Part shown: positions 47,250-56,815 of the stretch, piece after piece | How the letters are laid out: every line of letters begins with the position of its first letter | Numbering within the stretch: the stretch's first letter is position 1 | Assembly (NCBI RefSeq): GCF_002688565.1 | Contig: NZ_CP024011.1 | Location: forward strand, 1,178,001 to 1,242,000 | Direction: 5' to 3' | Source: Acinetobacter sp. LoGeW2-3 | GTDB lineage: Bacteria; Pseudomonadota; Gammaproteobacteria; Pseudomonadales; Moraxellaceae | DNA: 64,000 bases | Program-made: the position numbers and the translations under genes | Notes under the pieces: generated by a model | What the model saw: only the letters and a program-made list of their open reading frames with translations | Told to the model about the DNA's origin: nothing | The model's database searches: none

Positions 47250-48261
47250 AGTATTAGTAACAGGTGGAGCAGGCTATATTGGATCGCATACCTGTCTGGA
47301 ATTATTAAATGCTGGCCATGAAGTGGTGGTGCTGGATAATCTGTCCAACAGTTCGGAAGAGTCTTTGAATCGTGTTCAGGCTTTGACTTCAAAAACTTTG
47401 GATTTTATTCAGGGTGATATTTTAGATCAAAAAATTCTGGATCACATCTTTAACACCCATCAGATTGATGCCGTTATTCATTTTGCTGGATTAAAGGCAG
47501 TCGGGGAAAGTCAGCAGATTCCATTAGCCTATTTTGATAATAATATTGCCGGCTCTATCAGCCTGGTTCAGGCGATGCAGCGTGCCCAAGTGTTTAAACT
47601 CGTATTCAGTTCTTCTGCTACTGTCTATGGTGAGAACAACATTTCACCTTTAAATGAAGATATGCCTACCGGGATACCGACCAATAACTATGGTTATACC
47701 AAGCTGATTGTTGAGCAGTTACTGCAAAAGCTGTCTATATCTGATGAACGCTGGTCCATTGCCTTATTGCGCTACTTTAATCCGGTAGGAGCACATAAGA
47801 GTGGGCAGATTGGGGAAGATCCTCAAGGAATTCCGAATAATTTAATGCCTTATGTGACTCAAGTTGCAGTAGGACGTCGTGAAAAACTGGCTATTTTTGG
47901 CGATGATTATGATACAGCAGATGGTACCGGAGTACGGGATTATATTCATGTGGTCGACCTGGCTAATGCGCATCTGTGTGCATTGAATAACCGTCTGGCA
48001 GCACAAGGCTGCCGTGCCTGGAATATTGGTACCGGCAACGGAATTTCAGTGCTACAGGTCAAGAATACCTTTGAGCAGGTGAACGGGGTCACTGTTCCAT
48101 TTGTATTTGTACCGCGTCGTGAAGGGGATGTAGCTACCTGCTTTGCTGATAATGCGCGTGCAGTACAAGAATTGGGCTGGACACCGCAATATGGTCTGGA
48201 AGATATGCTGGCAGACAGTTGGAACTGGCAGAAGCAGAATCCGAATGGTTACCGTAATTAA
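47242..48261 (+). CDS. galE: UDP-glucose/UDP-GlcNAc 4-epimerase
   Basis: A 339-residue GalE-type SDR epimerase that interconverts UDP-Glc/UDP-Gal and probably UDP-GlcNAc/UDP-GalNAc (called gne1 in A. baumannii K loci). It shows the NAD loop [10 protein letters not shown] at the very N-terminus, [22 protein letters not shown] and the catalytic [12 protein letters not shown] (Tyr-x3-Lys). It starts with GTG at 47242 inside the end of pgi. It is the last plus-strand gene of the precursor block and ends at a bidirectional terminator facing pgm. Confidence 0.95.
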   Translation: MAKVLVTGGAGYIGSHTCLELLNAGHEVVVLDNLSNSSEESLNRVQALTSKTLDFIQGDILDQKILDHIFNTHQIDAVIHFAGLKAVGESQQIPLAYFDNNIAGSISLVQAMQRAQVFKLVFSSSATVYGENNISPLNEDMPTGIPTNNYGYTKLIVEQLLQKLSISDERWSIALLRYFNPVGAHKSGQIGEDPQGIPNNLMPYVTQVAVGRREKLAIFGDDYDTADGTGVRDYIHVVDLANAHLCALNNRLAAQGCRAWNIGTGNGISVLQVKNTFEQVNGVTVPFVFVPRREGDVATCFADNARAVQELGWTPQYGLEDMLADSWNWQKQNPNGYRN

Positions 48262-48282
48262 ATCATTCATAAATCCATAAGC

Positions 48283-48315
48283 AATAAAAAAAAGAGCCAA
48301 AAGGCTCTTTTTATT
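48283..48315. terminator. Bidirectional terminator between galE and pgm
   Basis: The stem AAAGAGCC / GGCTCTTT has a 4-base loop, flanked by A8 on the left and TTTTTATT on the right. It serves convergent galE and pgm and marks the right end of the plus-strand polysaccharide transcript. Confidence 0.85.
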
Positions 48316-48324
48316 GGAGGTAAG

Positions 48325-49695
48325 TTAGCCCTGAATTAATTGAGTTAATTCATCAATATAAGACTGCATTGGTTTTGGATTTTTGTCTATACGGGTTTCG
48401 ATATTCAGGCGTAATAAAGGTTCTGTATTAGACGCACGTACGTTTACACGCCATGCACCAAAGTCCAAACTTACCCCATCCGTTTGATCAACCGCTGGGT
48501 TCTGCTCAGCAAAGTGATCAAAGATTTTCTGAATAGTCGCCTGGGTATCAGCGACCTTAAAATTGATTTCGCCTGAACATGGGAACTTGGCAATCATTTC
48601 TTCAACCAGAGAAGACAGCGGTTTTTGTGTTTCAGAAAGTACAGAAACAGCCAATAACCATGGAATCATGCCACTGTCACAGTAAGCGAAATCACGGAAG
48701 TAATGATGCGCACTCATCTCACCGCCATATACGGCATTGTGTTCACGCATTTTTTCCTTAATAAAGGAGTGACCTGATTTTGACTGGATGGCTTCACCTT
48801 TGAATTGTTTAATAATATCAAATGTGTTCCATACTAAACGTGGATCATGGACAATTTTCTCGCCAGATTGTTTAAGTAAGAAAGCCTGTGCCAATAAACC
48901 GACGATGTAATAGCCTTCAATAAACTGGCCTTTTTCATCGAACAAGAAACAACGGTCAAAGTCACCATCCCAAGCAATACCCATATCAGCTTGATGCTCA
49001 ATTATGGCGTTATGAGTACTGTCACGATTTTCCACCAAAATCGGGTTAGGAATACCATTCGGGAAAGTACCATCCGCCTCATGATGAATCTTGATAAATT
49101 CAACTGGGACATTCAGTGCTTTGAATTTTTCTTCAATAGCATCAATGACATGACCCGCTGCACCATTACCTGCATTCACGACCAATTTAAGTGGGCGAAT
49201 TTTTGCAGGCTCAATATAAGTCATCAAATGATCTACAAATTCAGGCAACACATTATATTTTTGAGTTGTGCCTTTTAATGCCACTTCATTAAATTGATTA
49301 CTTTCAGCTAAATACTGAATTTCTTTTAAACCTGTATCGGCACTGATTGGGCGAGCATTTTCACGAACCAGTTTCATGCCGTTATAGTCCATCGGATTAT
49401 GACTAGCTGTGATCTCAATACCGCCTTGAACATTGAGGTGGAAAGCACCGAAATAGACTTCTTCAGTCCCTGTCATGCCCAGGTCAAGTACATTCACGCC
49501 TGCATCATTCAAGCCTTTAATTGTGGCCTGTTTTAATGTTTCACTGCTTTGACGGATATCACAACCCACGACAACTGTTTTAGGTTGGTAAATTTGTCCA
49601 TAGGCACGGCCAACTTTATAGGCAATATCCTCATTTAGCTCAGTACCCAGTTTGCCACGGATGTCATAGGCTTTAAAACAAGTGAGTTGGGTCAT
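48325..49695 (-). CDS. pgm: Phosphoglucomutase/phosphomannomutase
   Basis: A 456-residue alpha-D-phosphohexomutase that interconverts glucose-6-phosphate and glucose-1-phosphate (and possibly mannose phosphates). It has the phosphoserine loop [13 protein letters not shown] (around residue 100), the metal loop [10 protein letters not shown], the sugar-binding [10 protein letters not shown] and the phosphate-binding SNTEPLLRL. Glucose-1-phosphate feeds both galU and rmlA. The start at 49695 has GGAGAG upstream; the frame extends five codons further. Its convergent position after galE is the usual right boundary of Acinetobacter K loci, but here glmS follows instead of lldP. Confidence 0.95.
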   Translation of the reverse strand: MTQLTCFKAYDIRGKLGTELNEDIAYKVGRAYGQIYQPKTVVVGCDIRQSSETLKQATIKGLNDAGVNVLDLGMTGTEEVYFGAFHLNVQGGIEITASHNPMDYNGMKLVRENARPISADTGLKEIQYLAESNQFNEVALKGTTQKYNVLPEFVDHLMTYIEPAKIRPLKLVVNAGNGAAGHVIDAIEEKFKALNVPVEFIKIHHEADGTFPNGIPNPILVENRDSTHNAIIEHQADMGIAWDGDFDRCFLFDEKGQFIEGYYIVGLLAQAFLLKQSGEKIVHDPRLVWNTFDIIKQFKGEAIQSKSGHSFIKEKMREHNAVYGGEMSAHHYFRDFAYCDSGMIPWLLAVSVLSETQKPLSSLVEEMIAKFPCSGEINFKVADTQATIQKIFDHFAEQNPAVDQTDGVSLDFGAWRVNVRASNTEPLLRLNIETRIDKNPKPMQSYIDELTQLIQG

Positions 49696-49717
49696 TTTTA
49701 TTCTCTCCATTTAAATG

Positions 49718-49740
49718 AAAAAAGGCCGGTTACCCAGCCT
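49718..49740 (-). terminator. Terminator after glmS
   Basis: On the minus strand AGGCTGG / CCGGCCT forms a 7-bp stem with one G-U pair and a GTAA loop, followed by six T. It lies about 15 bases after the glmS stop codon. Confidence 0.7.
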
Positions 49741-49754
49741 CAGTTCAATTTTAA

Positions 49755-51593
49755 TTATTCTACTGTGACTGATTTAGCTAAGTTACGTGGCTGATCGACA
49801 TCCGTACCACGCAATACTGCAACATGATAAGAAAGCAATTGAACAGGAATACTGTAAACAATTGGTGCTAAAATGGCATTTACTTCAGGGATATGTACGA
49901 CATGCTGGCGCTCTTTGGCTTTAATGCCGCTATTTTCATCAGCAAAAACAAAGAGTTCACCGCCACGTGCCTGAACTTCTTCCATATTGGATTTCAGTTT
50001 ATCGAGCATCTCATCCTGTGGCGCTAGAATCACTACTGGCATATCATTATCTACTAAAGCCAATGGACCGTGCTTCAGCTCACCCGCCGCATAACCTTCT
50101 GCATGAATATAAGAAATTTCTTTCAACTTTAGTGCGCCTTCCAGTGCGATCGGGAAGTGTGTACCACGACCTAGGAACAGACAGTGCTGTTTCTCTACAA
50201 AGAGTTCAGAGAGACGCAGAATTTCATTATCATGACTTAAGGTATCCAGAAGTACCTTAGGCATATGCCATAGTCCAGTCGTGATCTCAGTCATCTGTTC
50301 AGCTGAAATGGCATTTTTCACCGTACCGATTTTCAGTACCAGTAGCATTAGTGCAGCCAACTGTGTGGTAAAGGCTTTGGTTGAAGCTACACCAATTTCA
50401 GGACCCGCAAGTGTTAATAAGCTGTAGTTGGTTTCACGGACCATAGATGACGTGGCTACGTTACAAATCGTCATGGTAGTGATATTTAAACTTTTCACTA
50501 GAGCACGTTTTTGTGTATCACGTAGCGCAGCCAAAGTATCGGCTGTTTCACCTGACTGAGAAATACAAATATAGAGTGTGTTATTGACAATCACTGGCGT
50601 ACGGTAGCGGAATTCACTGGCAATCTCGACCTGACAAGGCAGATCAATCAGCTGTTCAAACCAGTATTTGGCAATCATGCCGGCGTGGTAACTGGTACCA
50701 CAGGCAATGATTTGGACTTGTTGAATGTTTGAAAAATCTGTCACTGCAGAAGCCAAGAAATCTTCACGCAGTGCATTACCATTTAACGCTTGAGAAATGG
50801 TCTGTTTAATCGCTTCAGGCTGCTCGTAAATTTCTTTAAGCATGTAATGCTTATATTCACCTTTTGAAGCATTGCTGACCGTTGCATCAAGTTCTTTGAT
50901 TGGACGTTCCACGCGTTTGCCATCGACAAAGACTTCAATGCTGTTGCGTGTTAAACGTGCAATATCACCTTCTTCAAGGTAGATAAAACGGTTGGTGATG
51001 GGCAAGAGTGCCAATTGGTCTGAACTAATAAAGTTTTCACCAATACCGACACCAATCACCAGTGGTGAACCTTCACGCACGGTAATCAATTCATCTGGAT
51101 AATTTGTATGTACGATCCCGAGTGCGTAAGCACCTTTTAGTTGGGGTACGACCTGACGAACAGCTTCAAGCAGACTAGGGGTAGATTTCAGTGCATCGTT
51201 GACCAGATGGGCAACCACTTCAGTATCAGTTTGTGAGGTAAACACATAGCCTAAAGCTTCAAGGTCGTCTTTTAGCTCCTGGTAGTTTTCAATAATACCG
51301 TTATGAACCACAGCAACATTACCCGAAATATGGGGATGAGCATTGTTTTCAGTCGGTTTACCATGAGTTGCCCAGCGTGTATGCGCGATGCCTAATGAAC
51401 CATTAATCTGTGATTCATTTACAGCTTGCTCAAGATTTGCGACTTTACCTACACGGCGCTCACGTAGCACCTGGCTATTATTGATTAAGGCCAGACCCGC
51501 AGAGTCATAACCACGGTATTCAAGACGTTTTAGGCCTTCAATTAAGATATTGCTGATATTACGTTCCGCGATGCCACCGACGATACCACACAT
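49755..51593 (-). CDS. glmS: Glutamine-fructose-6-phosphate aminotransferase (isomerising)
   Basis: GlmS makes glucosamine-6-phosphate, the first step to UDP-GlcNAc. The 612-residue enzyme starts with the Cys nucleophile (MCGIVGG) and has the glutaminase site (HTRWATHGKPTENNAHPH). Two SIS sugar-isomerase domains follow (CGTSYHAGM; SQSGETADTLAAL), and it ends with the conserved PRNLAKSVTVE tail. Length is normal. It is the last gene of the long minus-strand run, 12 bases after glmU, with a terminator behind. No sequence resembling a glmS ribozyme is seen, as expected for a proteobacterium. Confidence 0.97.
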   Translation of the reverse strand: MCGIVGGIAERNISNILIEGLKRLEYRGYDSAGLALINNSQVLRERRVGKVANLEQAVNESQINGSLGIAHTRWATHGKPTENNAHPHISGNVAVVHNGIIENYQELKDDLEALGYVFTSQTDTEVVAHLVNDALKSTPSLLEAVRQVVPQLKGAYALGIVHTNYPDELITVREGSPLVIGVGIGENFISSDQLALLPITNRFIYLEEGDIARLTRNSIEVFVDGKRVERPIKELDATVSNASKGEYKHYMLKEIYEQPEAIKQTISQALNGNALREDFLASAVTDFSNIQQVQIIACGTSYHAGMIAKYWFEQLIDLPCQVEIASEFRYRTPVIVNNTLYICISQSGETADTLAALRDTQKRALVKSLNITTMTICNVATSSMVRETNYSLLTLAGPEIGVASTKAFTTQLAALMLLVLKIGTVKNAISAEQMTEITTGLWHMPKVLLDTLSHDNEILRLSELFVEKQHCLFLGRGTHFPIALEGALKLKEISYIHAEGYAAGELKHGPLALVDNDMPVVILAPQDEMLDKLKSNMEEVQARGGELFVFADENSGIKAKERQHVVHIPEVNAILAPIVYSIPVQLLSYHVAVLRGTDVDQPRNLAKSVTVE

Positions 51594-51605
51594 AATGATT
51601 TCCTC

Positions 51606-52970
51606 TTATTTCTTGATTTTTTGCGGACGCTGATAATTTTCTTTGGCAAATTGCTTGGAACGTTCTACCGCTAAACTGTTCTCTGCCACATCCCGGGTAA
51701 TCGTTGAACCCGCTCCCACTGTCGCGCCATTGCCGATCTTTAGTGGAGCAATCAGGGAGCTATTTGAACCAATGAAGGTATTATCCCCAATGATAGTTTT
51801 AAATTTATTGGCACCATCATAGTTACAGGTAATCGTCCCTGCACCAATATTGCTTCCTGAGCCGACTTCGGTATCACCTAAGTAAGTGAAGTGATTGGCT
51901 TTTGAGCCGTGACCGACCGTACTATTTTTCACTTCAACAAAGTTACCAATATGAACCTCGGCAGCAAGTTTTGCACCTGGACGAAGACGGGCAAATGGAC
52001 CAATTTGAGTATTTTCACCGACAATGGCGCTATCAAATACGCTATAGGGCTGAACTTTGGTGCCTGCTGCAATTTTGGTATTTTTAATCACACAGCCTGC
52101 ACCAATTTCAACGCCATCACCGAGCTCACACTCACCTTCGATAATGACATTGATATCGATACGCACATCTTTACCAACAGTGAGTTGGCCTCGTAAGTCA
52201 AAACGGCTTGGGTCAATCAGATGTACACCTTGCTGCATCAGTTGTATTGCCTGATAAGTCTGAAACTGACGTTCTAAAGCAGCCAGTTGCACACGGTCAT
52301 TGACGCCTTCCACTTCAAAAGCCAGCTCAGGTTCTACAGATGCAACACTCATACCATCTGCCAGTGCCATGGCCACGATATCGGTCAGGTAATATTCACC
52401 TTGTGCATTGTTATTGCTTAAACGTGGAAGCCATTCATGTAATTTGGCATTGCTGACCGCATAAATACCGGTATTAATTTCTTTAATTTGGCGCTGTTCT
52501 TCAGAAGCATCTTTATGTTCAACAATCGCTTGAATCTGACCATCTTTACGCACAATACGACCATAACCACTGGCATCTGCTAGCGTTAATGTCACCAAGC
52601 CAATACCTTGCTCTTGAGTAGCATCGAGCAAATTCTGAAGTGTCTGCTGGCTAATACAAGGGACATCACCCGATAAAATTAAAGACACGCCCGTTTGAGG
52701 TAGAACGGGTAAAGTCACTTTCACCGCATGACCTGTCCCCAATTGTTCTTTTTGTTCAACCCATTGCACTTGTTCATGTGCAAAGGCCTGTTGAACCAAA
52801 TCACCACCATGCCCATAAATGGTAATAATATTTTCGGCATTTAATTGTTTTGCAGTTTCAATGACATGAGCGAGTAAAGGGCGTCCTGCGAGCGGCTGCA
52901 ACACTTTGGGTAAACTCGAACGCATTCGAGTGCCTTTACCTGCAGCAAGAATAATCACAGAAGTTGACAT
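51606..52970 (-). CDS. glmU: Bifunctional GlcNAc-1-phosphate uridyltransferase / glucosamine-1-phosphate acetyltransferase
   Basis: GlmU performs the last two steps to UDP-GlcNAc. The 454-residue protein has the pyrophosphorylase signature [20 protein letters not shown] at the N-terminus, GTGHAVK, and a C-terminal left-handed beta-helix acetyltransferase from about 250. The acetyltransferase domain shows [30 protein letters not shown] and [14 protein letters not shown]-GlcNAc is the substrate of tviB and gdr in the neighbouring polysaccharide locus as well as of peptidoglycan and lipid A synthesis. It starts 21 bases after pgpA. Confidence 0.97.
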   Translation of the reverse strand: MSTSVIILAAGKGTRMRSSLPKVLQPLAGRPLLAHVIETAKQLNAENIITIYGHGGDLVQQAFAHEQVQWVEQKEQLGTGHAVKVTLPVLPQTGVSLILSGDVPCISQQTLQNLLDATQEQGIGLVTLTLADASGYGRIVRKDGQIQAIVEHKDASEEQRQIKEINTGIYAVSNAKLHEWLPRLSNNNAQGEYYLTDIVAMALADGMSVASVEPELAFEVEGVNDRVQLAALERQFQTYQAIQLMQQGVHLIDPSRFDLRGQLTVGKDVRIDINVIIEGECELGDGVEIGAGCVIKNTKIAAGTKVQPYSVFDSAIVGENTQIGPFARLRPGAKLAAEVHIGNFVEVKNSTVGHGSKANHFTYLGDTEVGSGSNIGAGTITCNYDGANKFKTIIGDNTFIGSNSSLIAPLKIGNGATVGAGSTITRDVAENSLAVERSKQFAKENYQRPQKIKK

Positions 52971-52991
52971 ATTACACCTTAGAAACTTGGC

Positions 52992-53513
52992 TTAAGCCAT
53001 TGAAATATAGAGGTAGATGGCAATACAGATGGCGGCCCAGATGCCGGCAACAATATCGTCAAACATAATACCAAAACCACCACCGACTTGACGATCGATG
53101 ACACGAATTGGCCATGGTTTCCACACATCAAAAAGACGGAATAGAGCAAATCCAATAATAATCCAGATCCAGTTCATCAGACCTAGATAAATCAGTGGGA
53201 GAAAGGTGATGGATTGCCCGGCAAATTCATCCCAGACGATACGACCGTCATCATGAACGCCCATCACTTTGGCAGTTTGTCCACAAATATAAATGCCAAG
53301 AATTGACATGAGGATGATGGCTAAAATGGAGTTTAAAAAACCAATTGCAAGCCAGATCGGCACAAAAAGCAGTGCGAAAGCAGAACCGAAAGTGCCCGGT
53401 GCTTTGGGTAAGAGTCCTGAACCAAAACCAACACCACAGCAGACGATGAGTCGATTTGGCCATGACATGGCTTTAAAGTTAATTTTAGGCTTATGCAAAG
53501 TGTTGATATCCAT
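52992..53513 (-). CDS. pgpA: Phosphatidylglycerophosphatase A
   Basis: A 173-residue inner-membrane phosphatase that turns phosphatidylglycerol phosphate into phosphatidylglycerol. The family motifs GSGLLPKAPGTFGSA (near residue 33), DDGRIVWDEFAGQ and DRQVGGGFGIMFDDIVAG are present with four hydrophobic segments. The chosen start overlaps the end of thiL by 23 bases. An internal Met at 53468 (MSWPNRL) would remove the overlap but gives a short N-terminus. It is part of the rib-nus-thi-pgp-glm run. Confidence 0.93.
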   Translation of the reverse strand: MDINTLHKPKINFKAMSWPNRLIVCCGVGFGSGLLPKAPGTFGSAFALLFVPIWLAIGFLNSILAIILMSILGIYICGQTAKVMGVHDDGRIVWDEFAGQSITFLPLIYLGLMNWIWIIIGFALFRLFDVWKPWPIRVIDRQVGGGFGIMFDDIVAGIWAAICIAIYLYISMA

Positions 53514-54408
53514 TCAAATCGAGCACAACTGAATGATCATGATGGAGCAGACTCAAGGTATTTGTATCATTAATTGTGCCAATCATTGTTATATTTACAT
53601 GCGGCTTTTGCTTTTTCAGTATTTTATAGTGATCAGAAGAAATGGTAAAACAAAGTTCGTAATCATCGCCACCCGCGAGCGCATAGCGCCATTTTTGCTG
53701 ATCGGGAAGCTGTTGCAAAGCAGGGCTCAATGGGAGTTTTTCTAAATAGAGTTCCGCACCGACCTTGGATGCATCCAAGATATGACCTAAGTCTTGGGCC
53801 AAGCCATCTGAAATATCAATCATACTGTTGGCCAAGCCTTTGAGGCCTTGTCCGAGTTCACAGCGTGGCGTTGGATAATCCAGACGTTTTTGTAAGGGGT
53901 GACCTAACTTGTGTAGGGCAAAAGCAGCATCGCCTACAGTCCCACTGACACAAATCAGGTCGCCGGGTTTGGCACCTGAACGGAGTACGGCTTTGCCAAT
54001 ATCTACCCAGCCTAGGGCAGTGACAGATAAAGTTAAATGAGGACTTTGGGTGGTATCACCACCAATTAAACTCACACCAAATTGATCGCAGCAATCATAG
54101 AGACCCTGACTAAAAGCTTTTAGCCAGTCATGATCAATTTGGGGTAGGCTTAAGGCAAGCAAAATACTGTGTGGTTTTGCACCCATCGCAGCAATATCAG
54201 ACAGATTCACCGCAACTGATTTCCAGCCAATGGCATGTGGGTCAGTATCAAGCGGGAAATGTCGACCAGCAACCAAGGTGTCGGCACAGATGACCAGTTG
54301 TTGCTGTGGAGGAGGGGTGAGCAAGGCTGAGTCATCACCGACCCCTAAATCGACAGACGTAGATGTCTTACGATTAAAATAGGTGTCGATAATCGAAAAC
54401 TCAGCCAT
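53491..54408 (-). CDS. thiL: Thiamine-monophosphate kinase
   Basis: ThiL phosphorylates thiamine monophosphate to thiamine diphosphate. The 305-residue PurM/AIR-synthase-like enzyme has EFSIIDTYF at the N-terminus, the ATP/Mg loop VDLGVGDDSALL, DTLVAGRHFP, NLSDIAAMGAKP, SLIGGDTTQS, and IDISDGLAQDLGHIL with ALAGGDDYELCFT in the C-terminal half. It follows nusB by 19 bases and overlaps pgpA. The nusB-thiL-pgpA order is common in gammaproteobacteria. Confidence 0.95.
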   Translation of the reverse strand: MAEFSIIDTYFNRKTSTSVDLGVGDDSALLTPPPQQQLVICADTLVAGRHFPLDTDPHAIGWKSVAVNLSDIAAMGAKPHSILLALSLPQIDHDWLKAFSQGLYDCCDQFGVSLIGGDTTQSPHLTLSVTALGWVDIGKAVLRSGAKPGDLICVSGTVGDAAFALHKLGHPLQKRLDYPTPRCELGQGLKGLANSMIDISDGLAQDLGHILDASKVGAELYLEKLPLSPALQQLPDQQKWRYALAGGDDYELCFTISSDHYKILKKQKPHVNITMIGTINDTNTLSLLHHDHSVVLDLNGYQHFA

Positions 54409-54427
54409 ACAAAAATCTACTTAACAA

Positions 54428-54877
54428 TTAATTAGATTGTTGCTTTTCTGCTGCACGTAAAGTTGTTGCTAAACGATCCAGTACACCATTGATGTACTTG
54501 TGGCTGTCTGCACCGCCAAAGTGTTTAGCAAGCTCGATTGCTTCATCTAATACCACACGGTATGGAATCTCAAGATGTTCTTTGAGTTCATACGCACCAA
54601 GACGAAGAGTTGCGAGTTCAACGCCATCCAGCGCTGTAAGTTCGCGATCGAGTACAGGGATTAAGAGCGCATCCAATGCTTCATGATTGGCAACCACTTG
54701 AGTCAACAATTCATGATAATAGCTCAGATCCACTTTGTGCATGGCATTGTCAACACGGGTACGTGCTTCAATCTCATGCACTGGATTGTGGCTCATTTGC
54801 CATTCATAAATTCCTTGTACAGCAAAGCGACGTGCTTTACGTTTTGCTGCATAAGTTGCTTGAAGTGTTTGCGACAT
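54428..54877 (-). CDS. nusB: Transcription antitermination factor NusB
   Basis: NusB binds boxA RNA with NusE to support rRNA transcription antitermination. The 149-residue all-helical protein shows the family pattern: the basic N-terminus [20 protein letters not shown], the central [43 protein letters not shown] pattern in outline, and the closing [11 protein letters not shown]. It lies 4 bases after ribH, so the two are translationally linked. Confidence 0.96.
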   Translation of the reverse strand: MSQTLQATYAAKRKARRFAVQGIYEWQMSHNPVHEIEARTRVDNAMHKVDLSYYHELLTQVVANHEALDALLIPVLDRELTALDGVELATLRLGAYELKEHLEIPYRVVLDEAIELAKHFGGADSHKYINGVLDRLATTLRAAEKQQSN

Positions 54878-54881
54878 AGCG

Positions 54882-55352
54882 TTAAATAGCCTTTAACAAG
54901 TTAACCATTTCAATTGCAGTTAAGGCAGCTTCACTACCTTTATTACCTGCTTTTGTTCCAGAGCGTTCAATCGCTTGTTCAATACTATCCGTAGTGAGTA
55001 CACCATTAATTACTGGTAGGCCAGCATCCAGACCAACGACGCCCAGACCTTTGGCACATTCACCAGCAACGAAATCGAAGTGAGGTGTGCTACCGCGAAT
55101 CACTGCACCAAGCGCAATGATGGCATCAAAACGACCAGTCGCAGCCAATTTCTTTGCAACGATAGGGAGTTCCCAGGCACCAGGGGCGTGAACAACAGTG
55201 ATATTATCCTCTGATACACCATGACGTTTCAATGTATCAACGGCACCTTCTAACAGATGTTCAACAACAAAGCTGTTAAAACGACCAACTAAAATCGCAT
55301 AACGGTCTTCGTTCGCGAGATGTAACATACCTTCAATACGGCGAACTGCCAT
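54882..55352 (-). CDS. ribH: 6,7-dimethyl-8-ribityllumazine synthase
   Basis: Lumazine synthase condenses the 4-carbon product of RibB with the pyrimidine intermediate of riboflavin synthesis. The 156-residue subunit contains the family core: [45 protein letters not shown] with the catalytic His in the PHFDF segment, and [20 protein letters not shown]. The oligomer is usually an icosahedral shell or decamer. It follows the ribB-like gene by 18 bases in the conserved rib-nusB order. Confidence 0.96.
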   Translation of the reverse strand: MAVRRIEGMLHLANEDRYAILVGRFNSFVVEHLLEGAVDTLKRHGVSEDNITVVHAPGAWELPIVAKKLAATGRFDAIIALGAVIRGSTPHFDFVAGECAKGLGVVGLDAGLPVINGVLTTDSIEQAIERSGTKAGNKGSEAALTAIEMVNLLKAI

Positions 55353-55370
55353 AGCAACCTCGATTATTTC

Positions 55371-56486
55371 TTAAGATGTTTGTTGTGCGGTGATATATTC
55401 CACCACTTCTAAGTTAAAGCCTGACAGGGCATTGAAACGTAATGGAGAGCTGAGTAGCTTCATTTTTTCAACACCTAAGTCACGTAAAATTTGTGCGCCA
55501 ACACCAATGGTCTGGTACTGCTGAGATAATGCAGCATTCGACTTCACATTTTTTGGTGCGGTAAGTGCATCCAGGGCAGGGCCCAAGTCTTGTAAATGAC
55601 GCTGACCGATCCAGACCAATACGCCACGATCGCTCGCTGAAATTTCTTTCAAGGCGCGGTCTAAATTCCAAGCTGGTTCGCCATCCTGTTTATTCAGTTT
55701 AAGCAAGTCACGTGTTGGATTGAAACCATGCACACGAACGGTAGTTACGCCATCTTTTGGCTCGCCTTTGACTAGAGCCAAGTGAATATCCGGATTACCA
55801 ACTTCTTGATAGCGGTAAAGGTCAAATGTGCCGTATTCAGTATCGAGTTTTTGGTGATCTAAACGCTCAACTGTTTGTTCATTGGTCATGCGGTAATGAA
55901 TCAGATCGGCAATTGTACCAATTTTTAGACCATGTTTTTCAGCAAAGATTTCCAGATCTGCACGACGTGCCATGGTGCCATCTTCATTAATGATCTCACA
56001 GATCACAGAAGCAGGTTCTAGGCCAGCAAGACGGGCTAGGTCACAGCCTGCTTCAGTATGACCAGCACGGTGCAATACACCACCCGGTTGCGCCATCAAT
56101 GGAAAAATGTGGCCAGGTTGCACGATATCAGCTGGTTTAGCATGTGCAGCAACGGCTGTTTGAATGGTATGCGCACGTTCTGCAGGAGAAATGCCGGTAG
56201 AAATACCTTTTGCTGCTTCAATCGACAGCGTGAAATTCGTACCATGTTGCGCACCATTCGCATCAACCATTAACGGTAGATTTAACTGCTGGCAACGTTC
56301 TTTGCTTAAAGTTAGGCAAACCAGACCACGCGCGTGAGTGATCATAAAGTTGATGTCCTCAGGACGCACGTGTGTCGCAGCAATCACTAGATCACCTTCA
56401 TTCTCACGGTCTTCATCATCCATCAGGATGACCATTTTACCTGCACGGATATCTGCTACGAGCTCTTCAACGGTATTGAGCGGCAT
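55371..56486 (-). CDS. ribB: 3,4-dihydroxy-2-butanone-4-phosphate synthase with degenerate GTP cyclohydrolase II-like domain
   Basis: A 371-residue two-domain protein. The N-terminal RibB half (1-200) is intact: DDEDRENEGDL, THARGLVC, RAGHTEAGCDLARL and SVICEIINEDG. The C-terminal half resembles GTP cyclohydrolase II but lacks the zinc triad. The usual HSECxTGDxxxSxxCDC segment reads HGFNPTRDLLKLNKQD with no cysteine, and later substrate residues are also changed. So only the RibB reaction is supported, as in RibBX-type proteins of other gammaproteobacteria; a separate ribA must exist elsewhere. The ATG at 56486 is chosen over TTG at 56489. It is probably the first gene of the long minus-strand operon down to glmS. 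Confidence 0.9.
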   Translation of the reverse strand: MPLNTVEELVADIRAGKMVILMDDEDRENEGDLVIAATHVRPEDINFMITHARGLVCLTLSKERCQQLNLPLMVDANGAQHGTNFTLSIEAAKGISTGISPAERAHTIQTAVAAHAKPADIVQPGHIFPLMAQPGGVLHRAGHTEAGCDLARLAGLEPASVICEIINEDGTMARRADLEIFAEKHGLKIGTIADLIHYRMTNEQTVERLDHQKLDTEYGTFDLYRYQEVGNPDIHLALVKGEPKDGVTTVRVHGFNPTRDLLKLNKQDGEPAWNLDRALKEISASDRGVLVWIGQRHLQDLGPALDALTAPKNVKSNAALSQQYQTIGVGAQILRDLGVEKMKLLSSPLRFNALSGFNLEVVEYITAQQTS

Positions 56487-56815
56487 CAACCTTCACCTTC
56501 TTTTTTGGTCTTTAATCAGACCGAATCATGACATTATTGGTTGCATAGTCTAACGCTTTTTGAGCAATTTTGCCTATGCTTATTGCTTTCCCTAGGGTGT
56601 CCATTGTTATACACAGTCTTTTTTGCCATGGAAAGCCAACTTTATCAGTGAGGCTTTGTTTTCTGTATTTTTTTTAAACGATTGAAAGTGATAAATATTG
56701 GTAATCTTATAAATGATTAAGATAAGTCTCTAGAAAATAGCGCTTAATTGACATACAAATAGATCTTAAATCACAAAAAAGCGAACCAAAGTCCGCTTTT
56801 TGATGAGGTGAATAC
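56487..56815. promoter_or_regulatory. Leader/promoter region of the ribB-to-glmS operon
   Basis: A 329-bp gap with no credible open frame. It must hold the promoter of the ribB operon (minus strand) and contains the terminator of the aldehyde dehydrogenase gene at its right end (56774-56802). I looked for the conserved FMN-riboswitch (RFN) core segments upstream of ribB and did not recognise them. The pattern is not excluded at the fine level. Confidence 0.45.
56774..56802 (-). terminator. Terminator after the aldehyde dehydrogenase gene
   Basis: The inverted repeat AAAAAGCG / CGCTTTTT has an inner AC/GT extension broken by one mismatch. It lies 14 bases after the stop codon and has T-rich sequence on the minus strand. 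Confidence 0.7.

Noticed and set aside
56487..56780. Possible FMN riboswitch upstream of the ribB-like gene
   Set aside because: The conserved RFN core segments were not recognised by eye; a covariance-model search would be needed.
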